The translations under genes and the position numbers were made by a program. Shown here piece after piece: positions 56,057 through 64,000 of a stretch of DNA of 64,000 bases. Source of the stretch: Branchinecta lynchi. Its lineage: Eukaryota; Arthropoda; Branchiopoda; Anostraca; Branchinectidae. The DNA lies in NCBI GenBank assembly GCA_023053575.1, contig JAKZAP010000006.1, forward strand, positions 11,851,280 to 11,915,279. Reading direction: 5' to 3'. Each line of letters starts with the position of its first letter. The stretch's first letter is position 1. Below the pieces are notes generated by a model that searched no databases, had not been told where the DNA came from, and saw only the letters and a list, made by a program, of their open reading frames with translations.

Positions 56057-56755
56057 GTAAACGGATTCTCAAATCAGTACTGGGGGTGGGGACACGAGGA
56101 TGTGGACTTCCTTAGACGTTGTCAGCATCTGAAGTTGGAGTGGGTCCGTCACCGAAACGACGCGAGAGGTCGTTTCAGAACCCTTGACCACAAATCATCT
56201 TCGCGAAATAACCAAAGAGACGCTGTGTTCAGCCAGTGGAAACAAAGAATGGCCGAAGAGGGTTTAAGCTCGGTAGCTTATAATGTTAATCGAATTGATA
56301 TGTATAACCTGTATGTACGGATTCGTGCCGACAATATTCCAATGTACTCTACGACACCGCATCCCTCATCGACTGCAACAAGTTCGAGCACAATGGACAG
56401 TACAAAAGGTTCAACGACAAGAGCCAGTTCGAACACAACGAACAGTAAAACCGTCTCAACAGCAACATCAAGTTCGAACACAACTAACATAGAAAATGGA
56501 TCAACGACAATATCTAGTTCGAGCACAACGGACAGTAAAACCGGCACAGCAGCAACATCAAGTTCGAACACAACGAACATTGAAATTGGCTCAACGACAA
56601 TTGCCAGTTCGAACACAACGGACAGTATTAAAACCGGCTCAACGGCAACATCAAGTTTGAACACAAAGAACACTGAAAATGGCTCAACGACAATAGGCAA
56701 TTCGAACACAACGCACAGTGAAAATGCCTTAGCGACAACAGCCAGTTCGAACTAG
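56057..56755 (+). CDS. B4GALT: Beta-1,4-galactosyltransferase, exon 2: catalytic C-terminal half and mucin-like repeat tail
   Basis: Follows TTTCTTTTACAG. It opens with VNGFSNQYWGWGHEDVDF (218-235), the second signature of the family; vertebrate enzymes have WGWGGEDDD here, so a Gly is His230 and an Asp is Val233, while the catalytic-region Glu231-Asp232 is kept. LDHK (His262) sits where B4GALT1 has its metal-binding histidine (RMIRHSRD). The family fold ends near residue 313 (MYNLYVRIRAD). The remaining 136 residues have no counterpart in the enzymes I know. Residues 326-446 are eight tandem 15-residue units (one of 16) of type SSNTTNSKTGSTATS, rich in Ser/Thr for O-glycosylation and in NTT and NGS sequons. 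TAG at 56753 ends the frame. Full protein 449 aa. Confidence 0.9.
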   Translation, partial: VNGFSNQYWGWGHEDVDFLRRCQHLKLEWVRHRNDARGRFRTLDHKSSSRNNQRDAVFSQWKQRMAEEGLSSVAYNVNRIDMYNLYVRIRADNIPMYSTTPHPSSTATSSSTMDSTKGSTTRASSNTTNSKTVSTATSSSNTTNIENGSTTISSSSTTDSKTGTAATSSSNTTNIEIGSTTIASSNTTDSIKTGSTATSSLNTKNTENGSTTIGNSNTTHSENALATTASSN

Positions 56756-56913
56756 AGCGGACAGTGAAAATGGCTCAACGACAATAGCCAGTTCGAAAAC
56801 AACGGACAGTGAAATGGTTCAACCATAATAGCCAGTTCGAATTACAACGGAAAGTGAAAATGGCTCAACGACAACAGCCAGTTCGAACACAACTGAAAAC
56901 AAAAAAGGCTAGT
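56381..56913 (+). repeat. 45-bp coding minisatellite crossing the B4GALT stop codon
   Basis: Tandem copies begin with AGTTCGAACACAACGGACAG. The eight units before the stop are 45, 45, 45, 45, 45, 48, 45 and 45 nt, all multiples of three. Three further units after the TAG at 56753 measure 46, 44 and 46 nt by hand count, and carry more stops. The stop itself coincides with what looks like a one-base insertion in the ninth unit. The array ends near AACAAAAAAGGCTAG. Confidence 0.9.
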
Positions 56914-58129
56914 TTAAGGTTGCGTTTGACGAAACAAGCTGTTGTTACAGTAAGTAGATGTTTGCCATTACTTTGGTTCTCTGGAGCTAAAATCTTGACT
57001 CTGCCACTTTTGTGATTTACGTTCGCAACGTCTTATATTTTTACGACGGCTCAGGCAGCGTTCGTTAAGTTTTTTGCAAAGTATTTCCGTACAGTTGCCG
57101 TCGTTCAGACGGGAATCTGACGTAGGTAGCTTGAAATAACGTCTCAAACCACTTGTGCGTAGCTTGTTACGAGAATTATGTGTTGCGAATATTCTTACAG
57201 AAAAAACTTCAAATTATTCGACCTTATCCTACATAGGCCAAAGGCCACAGATGGCGTCCTGGACTATGAAATGGTTTACAAATGACTCTCGGGGTAGAAA
57301 TAGTTTAAGGTGACGAAATGATAAATCTGTGTTTTCTTTCAATTTATTTTGCTCAAACCGTCAGTCTGGGTGCGTCCCAACGACTCATTATCTCAAAAAA
57401 AAAAAAAAAATGGAGACAGTATACAAAAAGAAAACACTAGGGCAGAAAAACTCGTTAGATTGTGGCCCCTCCACTCATTATCGTAGCTATAGTAGTTCTG
57501 TAAGGGAATGCAGTGTAAGCAAATCGTGTATTATACTAGTGATCTGAGCCAAAGGTCATGACAGTTCGGGAGCTACGGCCTATTCTTAGAAAGAAGATAT
57601 GTTCTTTTAAAGTTCGAATTTGATTATGATAATGTAGGCTTGGTAGAGTCATGAGTCCGAGTTTCTCTGTGCTGATACAGCACATACATTGCAAATAAGA
57701 AAACATCGATTGCTCATTGTGCCTATAAATACTCGGCTAAGTAACTTACTTCAATGAGTCACGTCAGTTATACTTTTTGGAGATATGCAAGCCCACAAAC
57801 AAGGAGCAAATTTCTGTTTCGGGATTTTTATTTTTCCGGATTATCCGGTTTCCTCTAGTCGACTGAATATTTTATTTGGTTTGGTTTCCTAATGACATTA
57901 GTAACCGCTATTTATAAATAATACATTTATAGACATTTTTGATCTGCTGATCACGTTTCCAGGGGCGTTACGAAATTTGTAGATTCGAGGAGCATCCACC
58001 GTCCTTATCGTAGCCCTTACAGAGTATACCCTAGTGTTGCAGGGAATCGGGTAATTTCGAATTTCCAGGGGAAATGGAACCACCCCTGGCTTAAACACTT
58101 TCATAGTTTGTGATAGCGCAATTGTTATG
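56914..58129 (+). other. B4GALT 3' flank
   Basis: Probable 3' UTR and intergenic DNA. An A run near 57395-57411 follows CTCATTATCTC. CAGGGGCGTTACGAA at 57959 looks like a lone hAT-type end. No gene seen. Confidence 0.4.
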
Positions 58130-58248
58130 TAAAACGTCATGTGTCTCTATCTGTGTTGTGCCTTAAATTTCTCTTCTTTTTCTTTTTCTTTACTCTGTTT
58201 TGTTCTTAAGTGAAAAATACGGGTAATAAATACTTTACTTACTTACTA
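58130..58248 (+). repeat. Possible 3' end of a non-LTR retroelement
   Basis: TTCTTTTTCTTTTTCTTTAC, GTTCTTAAGTGAAAAATACG and AATAAATACTTTACTTACTTAC form a U-rich 3' region and a (TTAC)n tail. No coding part was recognised upstream. Confidence 0.4.
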
Positions 58249-58578
58249 GAGTTGCGGTTATCCAGAGACAGCCATTTGTTTGTGGTAAATTGGATACACC
58301 ATAACCATAAGAAGGGATTTCATACTAAAGGTGGTTTTCCCATTCCACCAGGATGCGACCCAAGTTTGACTAGGCATTTGGATCCCCTATGTAACGGTGT
58401 TGAATACTATTTTGCAATGACGGAAATTACAAGGGGCCGAGTTCATTTACGTTCAAATGTTCACTTGTCACACTTAACAAGAGTAATTCCCCCAGATTAT
58501 TTCTGTTTTCAGTATTGTACCCTTACGTCTGAATGGTGGATTTTTGGGGTCATAAATCGGTACTGCAGTGAGCTTTGA
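58249..58578 (+). CDS. Unrecognised open frame, possible exon
   Basis: After CTTACTTACTTACTAG, which could be a weak acceptor or the 3' tail of a retroelement, a frame of about 108 codons runs to TGA at 58576. It reads LRLSRDSHLFVVNWIHHNHK, then GGFPIPPGCDPSLTRHLDPL, CNGVEYYFAMTEITRGRVHL, and later VIPPDYFCFQYCTLTSEWWI. The composition (Cys, Trp, His, Pro) looks protein-like, not low complexity, but I recognise no domain and see no matching exon nearby. It may be a retroelement remnant or a chance frame. Confidence 0.22.
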   Translation, partial: ELRLSRDSHLFVVNWIHHNHKKGFHTKGGFPIPPGCDPSLTRHLDPLCNGVEYYFAMTEITRGRVHLRSNVHLSHLTRVIPPDYFCFQYCTLTSEWWIFGVINRYCSEL

Positions 58579-59136
58579 CTTTTCTTAAGTAAATACATTT
58601 TAGATATATTGGTAGGCGCATATTCAAAACAATTACCCGAGCGGCGCGAGTCCCTGTCGTGGTTCTTAAAGGACCTGTCTTACCTAGAATACTAGTATAA
58701 CTTACTTCCATAATCTCTCCGTCCATTCCTGAACCCCTAGACCGGAATTTCATACGGTAGGCCTACATGCTAACCCCACTAACGACATCTTTCTCACTTG
58801 CCTTGTGTTGCTACATTCGACGACGGTTGTTTACGAGACGTTTATTCATGTGTAAAATCGGTTATGTAAATTTTTCCGTGTTTTTACTACAAGTCAACGG
58901 GCCAGGAAAAAGTCTTAAAACAGCCAAGACCATAGGTAACTTGTTGAAAGCAGAGCCTAATTTCCTCAGCGGCGTATTTCGTTGTATTCTAAATTTGTGA
59001 AGATGTGTCATTTAATTGGCGATTAGGCTTTACATTTTTGGAACTTGAAACACATCAAAGGCTAGAATATGCAAGTATAGTTAAATTCTTCCGGAAAAAG
59101 TCGAATTTTAGCGCCTTCGACGCTTACTACAGTTTG

Positions 59137-60545
59137 CAGGGGCGTCGCTAAGGGGGGGGGGGGGTGGTAAGCTAAAACGCTAAAGCTAAAACGGGCGCTC
59201 GCAGAGCTCCCGACCACACAACTTTAGGTAAAACGGGCGCTCGCAGAGCGCCCCACCACAAAAATTCAGCTCATCTGGGCGCTCACCCAGAAAAGCTAAA
59301 TGGGGGGCTGGCAGTGTGCCTGGAAAAGTCAGTAAGGCTAGTTATTAAGGCGTCGGCTGTTCTGGGTTCTCGAGCGTCTGGAATTGCATTACCAGTCGCA
59401 TGTTTCGAGAGGCAGGCTATTTCTAGTCGTTCAGATACGAAGAGGTTTTTTAATCATATTTTGTCAGAATGAGAAGTATGACTGTTAAATCTAAACTTCC
59501 GTGACTGACAAAAGACAAATCTTGAATTTCGCCTAGTAGCACACAGTTTTAACCTAAGTTTTTACCACGATCTGTTGTCTACTAGTATCTCTCGATATTC
59601 AAGTAAAGACCAGGCTGATTTTGCTTGTGGCGTACCTTTCCAATAATTTGTTAGTTTCATGTAAAGATCCTTTGTATTTTAGTAGAAAAGCATTTAATGA
59701 TAAGAATTTTTCTCCAGTCCGACGTTAAAAAATAAATCGGCTCCGTGAGCAATGAGAGAAGTTTAAATGAGGGGTCTGATTATTGCAACATGTCATTTGA
59801 TTTTTATTTTGTTTTTGAACTCTAAATTCTGAACAAGTCAACTCCATTTCAGTTTTTTTTTTCTGGATTATCAGTACTTCTTTTTTGGAAATGCTCGATC
59901 TGAAGCACATTATCTAACTTCTAGCTAAATGTCTCACATTTTTCTGGAACCGTCCTGAACCAAAACAGACGGGCAGATCCTGCTAAACGGCCCTTGCCTT
60001 CATTTGGGATCCGAAAAGGCGGCCTGATTATACAGGATTCCACAGAATTTGCCTCCGGCGCCTTTCATAGTAGACTCTATTTACTGGAAAGTCGCGTCAT
60101 TTCATTCGGATTTTAGGCTTGAAATTTCGGGGCTTGGGCCGCAGTAAAAGCTATATAGATTTTGTTGCGGGGTAGTAGTGTTTTGCCCCCAAAAAGTCAT
60201 GGCCTACTAAAAATTTCGCCTGCGGCGCTCATTTTCGTTCTGTCTGTTATACAGTTTTGCAGATATAGTGCTGTGTTTCTTGGCTATTATTTCTAACTGG
60301 TATGAGTCTTGGGCCTTCCGGACATCTGCCAGTCGTATATTTTAAGATACTCACCTCCCACGCCCGAGCCATTCAAACCGCTTCTGAGCTCGTAGACACA
60401 GCTAGACTTCTAATCTTCAGTTCAACGCTATATAGTAGTTATCACGAATTTTATTGTCAGATTTGAGACGAAAAAATGGGCGGCATGGCGCCGGCAGGCG
60501 CTCTGCCACCCCCCCCCCCTCGAGTTTTGGCTAGCGACGCCCCTG
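59137..60545. mobile_element. 1.4-kb hAT-type non-autonomous element
   Basis: Ends CAGGGGCGTCGCTA and TAGCGACGCCCCTG are perfect inverted repeats. Flanks ACAGTTTG and ACAATTTG agree at 7 of 8. There is a G run just inside the left end and a C run just inside the right end. An internal duplication of AAACGGGCGCTCGCAGAGC lies at about 59190-59250. No transposase frame. Confidence 0.88.
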
Positions 60546-60642
60546 ACAATTTGTCCTGGGTAAAGGCGTTAGAAGCTTTTCTTTTACCGAAAGTTGACAT
60601 GAAAAATCTAAGGATTTGAATTTACATATACTAGTTTTCGTT

Positions 60643-60724
60643 ACAATAATGATTTCAGCTGATGCATTGCAGTTAGTTTTACAATAATGATTTCAGCTGA
60701 TGCATTGCAGTTAGTTTTACAACA
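60643..60724 (+). repeat. Tandem duplication of 38 bp
   Basis: Two exact copies of a 38-bp unit containing TTTCAGCTGATGCATTGCAG. An inverted copy of part of it is at 36828-36848. Confidence 0.85.
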
Positions 60725-60799
60725 GTTCTATCAATTATTAATTATTGGTGGCGAGTGTGCGTTGTTGCCGCTTCGCGGTAACGTCTATTTCTTATGTGT

Positions 60800-61085
60800 G
60801 TTCGAGTCGTATATTGGGACCCAGAAGTCGTTGAAATAAGTGGTCTCACCCCCACCCCCCCCCCTTGCCTGAGGTAAAGTACCTTTAAAGTAGCGTGCAC
60901 AGCACACACAGTGCGAATTTCCTTCTCCGCACCGGAATTTTGACGCATATGGCATATGGCAATAATTTCGTTCCGATTTGAGTTGAAAATATTCTACTTT
61001 TTCCGGAGTGAATTTTTAAATGCATTCGAAATTGAGTCGTATATTGGGACCCAGAGGTCGTTGAAATAAGTGGTCTCACCCCATT
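60800..61085 (+). repeat. 50-bp direct repeat
   Basis: GAGTCGTATATTGGGACCCA followed by GTCGTTGAAATAAGTGGTCTC occurs at 60805-60850 and at 61035-61080. Confidence 0.8.
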
Positions 61086-61113
61086 CACCCATTGTGCTCT
61101 GAGAATACTCTAT

Positions 61114-61417
61114 GAGCGTGTTCCACCCTACTTACCGTAGTTACTACGCATGACGTCACGAATTCTGGCTTTTTGCCGTCAAGGCTGGAACGATTTTTCT
61201 ATTTTACAGCAGGATCTCACGCCAGGGGTGAATCCGACCAATTAGTTACAGAGATGCGTAGTTACTACGCTTACTACGCTCCCGAGCATGGTAAGCAAAT
61301 AGTAACTATAATTTACTATTCCGACAAGGTTGGAACGGTCAGCGTAGTAACTTTTCGTGAGGATGGAACGGAAATAGTAACTGATAGTAACTATTGTTAG
61401 AGGGGTGGAACACGCTC
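61114..61417. mobile_element. Short TIR element with TA/TAT target, inside family D
   Basis: Ends GAGCGTGTTCCACC and GGTGGAACACGCTC. TAT flanks both sides. Copies of family D without the insert read AATACTCTATATGACTT at 28114 and its equivalent near 6810 (reverse), giving empty sites. The body has many GTAGTTACTA-type motifs, and a 75-codon frame inside it looks spurious. The TSD length (2 or 3 bp) does not settle the superfamily. Confidence 0.78.
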
Positions 61418-61489
61418 TATATGACTAGGTCCAAAACACGCCAACGCCAGTGATTCTCAGGACGAAGGAGTAAACGTGTCCATAACGAC

Positions 61490-62539
61490 CAGTGCTTCCA
61501 CTCCAGAATTTTGAAAAAACGCAGACATAGTTCAAAAATCAGGAGAAATCAGGGGATTTAGTAATCCAAAAAGCAGGAGAATTATAAGGAGAAGTTCTAG
61601 AAATCAGAAGTTTATAAGGATATATTAGGAGGAAATTTGTAATTACGGTTTACATGTCAAAAAGGGGTGTTGACTAAACTTTAGCCGATTATCTACGGGT
61701 CGTGATATCACACGAAAAGTCTTTATTTCACATTTACTAACTAACGGAGCTGATTGTCCCTAGAACGGTTTATAAGTGTAAACGCGTCCATCGCCGCGCT
61801 GGCCGCTCGGCTCTCTATATATAGATACAAATATATTTTCTGCAACATTAATTTAATCGAATTTTCCTATTTCTTTCAGTGCAGAGCCAAACACCAAATC
61901 TCTCAAAAATTTTACCGGATCCTAGAAACTGATAATTTGAGCTTTAAATTATGGAGCAGAAAGGATTACGTAGGAAGAGTAACATTAAACGGCAGCATGA
62001 AAGACGATAAGCCAACTATTAGGCGTCGTTTTGGCGAAGCCCATTTGGGGAATATATTGCCGGGCACGATTGCAGTAGCAGCTTTTATCTATTATAACCA
62101 AGAGAAAATTAAATCTAGCGCCAGTTGCGAAAATTTTCAAAATCCATAATTTTGTTTCCCCTGTGGGCTAAAATTTAACTGCTGCGCTTACACATTCTAT
62201 CATTTGCTATGGACTAAATACAGCAGCAGCTATTGTAGTCAAGTCAGTACTACCTATGATCACATAAAGTGAGCGCCGCAGGCGAGATTTTTGTAAGTTA
62301 CCTTTTACCTGCCAAATTTAATTTTATTCTAGCTTCGGTGATGAGTTCCAGCCTCCAAGCTATGCTCGACAAAGAATAATTAAGAATATACAGCCGTTTG
62401 GAAAAATCAGGAGAAAATTAGGTAGAATAGCGAAATATCGGTAGAAAATCAGCAGATCATGAGACTCGAAAATAAATCAATAGGAGACCTAGAAAAAAAC
62501 ATAGATCTCCTGATAAATCAGGAGGAGTGGAAGCAATGA
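61490..62539. mobile_element. 1.05-kb hAT-type element with perfect target duplication and in-window empty sites
   Basis: Ends CAGTGCTTCCACTCC and GGAGTGGAAGCAATG (14 of 15 inverted). Flanks are ATAACGAC on both sides (61482-61489 and 62540-62547). It sits in a repeat (family D) whose uninterrupted copies at 28186 and 6750 read CGTAACGACTC across the same point. A 131-codon open frame at 61754-62149 resembles nothing I know and may be chance or a transposase remnant. Confidence 0.9.
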
Positions 62540-62682
62540 TAACGACTCAAAATCAATGACTCAAATCCTGAGTCAGCGCAGCTGTGACACCGCTTCTTCC
62601 GTTCTTCCGCAGGTACCCGGAGATTCTGCATCGGAAGGGAGAGATAGTCATCGAGTGTATTGAAAAATTATAAGCTGTGTTT

Positions 62683-63032
62683 TAGTGTTGGGCGATTTTT
62701 TATATCAATAACGATATATCGGACCAAATATCGAAACGTAAATATCGATATCGATATTTTTTCACTCATAATTATTGTAAATAACCCGACATAACTTACG
62801 TTTACATATCCGAAACTGGAGCAATATGTTTTCCGTAATTCAGTTCTTATTTATCCGGAGTTTGGGATGATGCAATGCAAGATGCTATTCAAGCACAATT
62901 TCGTTCGTAACTTTGGACGAAACGAGACGTATCCTATAGCGAAAAATACTAAAGAAATATCGCTATCGATATATTGAATATCGAAAGTGAAAATATCGAT
63001 ATATCGAAAAATACAAATATCGCCCAACACTA
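62683..63032. mobile_element. 350-bp hAT-type MITE rich in TCGATATATCGA palindromes
   Basis: Ends TAGTGTTGGGCGAT and its approximate complement ATATCGCCCAACACTA. Flanks are CTGTGTTT on both sides (62675-62682 and 63033-63040). The interior near both ends is full of ATCGATATATCG motifs. Confidence 0.88.
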
Positions 63033-63507
63033 CTGTGTTTGTGTTTGAAATTACGAATGTCTATACGACCTATTTAATGTCAGCTGCAAAACCATGTTTG
63101 TTAGAGAAAGATCTTGACTGCAAGTGTGTGCTGAATGCAAGCTACCAGGTAGGCAAACTTAAACGTTTACTAGGCTATCTACAGGAAGTCTGAATATTTT
63201 TACAGTTTATCGTTTTACAGTTGAACAGCGACGTTTCATACAATTGCTGCAATAAAACGAAAATACTGGTCAATCAAAGCAGTTCCTTAATTGCATCTTT
63301 CTTTTATACTCCACAGAACTGTTCAAAGTTGGATAGGCTATACACCTCCTGTATTTTATATAAACAATATAAAATAGACATTTTTTAATGAACACAGAAT
63401 TTGCAAACATTCGGCAATCAATCAGGATCATCTGACTGTAATCTAAGCAGTGGATTTTCAAATGTGGGGCCAAGTTTCCCGTCCGAATTTCGTTTTATCT
63501 AAACAAG

Positions 63508-64000
63508 AGCTGTAAGCTCATATGGCACTTGCAAGGCTTGGTAAAAGGTCGAAAGTAGAAATTTGCCAATTCGTAGGTTTGTTGTGAATATTTGTAAGCA
63601 AATCTTTCTGACAAGAATGGCAATGGACCCTTGGAAATCACGACAATGTAGATATCCTTTTGAAAAAAAAAGTTTTGTTTACACTTGGCTGTGATGACGC
63701 GCACTTTAAGGGCGCAAGAAATTCACCTGTAGTCAAAACACTTCAGTCAAAAACACTGTTGGACCTTTAGATGTGATCCTTGGACCTTTAGGATCATCTT
63801 AGCACATGTATAAGCATCTTAACTCGGCATCACCGGAATTCCGGGACCCCCCCCCCCTCCAGGTCCTCCCACAGTGCTCGGATCCGGTCCGATCTTGTCA
63901 ACTATTTTTTTAGGGCATGTGCTTGTTCTTCCCACCAAGTTTCATCCCTATCCGTCCACTATGAACATGTCACACGATTTTCGGTTCCCCGCTCCGACTC
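63508..64000. repeat. Family 2 repeat running off the right edge
   Basis: Starts CAAGAGCTGTAAGCTCATAT with GGCACTTGCAAGG (GAGCT/AGCTC stem). The last 200 bp have GTGCTCGGATCCGGTCCGAT and CACCAAGTTTCATCCCTATC as in 32630-32700. Confidence 0.6.

Larger units (their letters stand above)
61098..62660 (+). repeat. Family D repeat, split twice by nested elements
   Basis: Pieces at 61098-61113, 61418-61489 and 62548-62660 join into the same sequence as the copies at 6629 and 28107 once the inserts at 61114-61417 and 61490-62539 are set aside. Confidence 0.8.

Noticed and set aside
56278..56709. Minus-strand frame rich in VVEPF and VVFELD repeats
   Set aside because: Antisense reading of the 45-bp coding minisatellite; the plus frame continues the galactosyltransferase.
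61173..61400. 75-codon frame in the 61114-61417 element
   Set aside because: It crosses a short TIR element made of repeated GTAGTTACTA motifs; too small and repetitive for a transposase.
61754..62149. 131-codon frame in the 61490-62539 hAT element
   Set aside because: No hAT transposase motifs such as a C-terminal dimerisation region or zinc finger can be seen; kept only as a note in the element entry.

Overview
This window is nuclear DNA from an invertebrate animal whose species I cannot name. It has spliced genes with consensus GT-AG introns and large introns packed with transposons. There are no operons, rRNA genes or convincing tRNA genes. A 100-base run of N at 17432-17531 marks an assembly gap. 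Three conserved animal genes are recognisable. (1) On the minus strand, four consecutive exons of the nuclear-pore membrane glycoprotein NUP210/gp210 lie at 13396-13242, 12307-12185, 5405-5173 and 3267-3022; splice phases match at every junction. Its first exon was not found and its 3' exons lie beyond the left edge or went unrecognised. (2) On the plus strand, a complete two-exon CKS1 (cyclin-dependent kinase regulatory subunit, 89 aa) lies at 23111-23172 and 24890-25097. (3) On the plus strand, a two-exon beta-1,4-galactosyltransferase (449 aa) lies at 51023-51673 and 56057-56755; a 45-bp repeat gives it a Ser/Thr-rich mucin-like C-terminal tail.

Almost everything else is mobile or repetitive DNA. 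Three decayed CR1/L2-like non-LTR retrotransposons lie at about 3340-4930 (minus), 9510-11830 (plus) and 34000-36810 (plus). The commonest repeat, called family 1 here, has eight near-complete copies and several fragments. Each copy has a GGGATCCC palindrome at both ends, a (CCGT)n microsatellite near the left end, and a core of diverged tandem units of about 137 bp. This plan resembles DINE-1/Helentron-type or bivalve pearl-type non-autonomous elements. One copy (34883-36265) splits the third retrotransposon. At least eight hAT-type non-autonomous elements still show matching inverted ends and 7/8 or 8/8 target-site duplications: 14551-15295, 40784-40975, 47172-48368, 50203-50514, 54236-54552, 59137-60545, 61490-62539 and 62683-63032. 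Further families have hairpin ends, GC-rich tandem units or simple minisatellites.

Layout: 1-13.4 kb NUP210 exons and introns with retroelements A and B; 13.4-20.5 kb repeats including two full family 1 copies and the assembly gap; 20.5-25.4 kb GC-richer DNA leading into CKS1; 25.4-50.9 kb almost solid repeats; 51-57 kb the galactosyltransferase gene; 57-64 kb more hAT elements, one of them inside an older repeat whose empty sites occur elsewhere in the window. The three genes are housekeeping or secretory-pathway genes with no evident joint function. The most interesting material is the galactosyltransferase repeat tail, which keeps codon frame up to the stop codon and loses it immediately afterwards, and the family 1 element.
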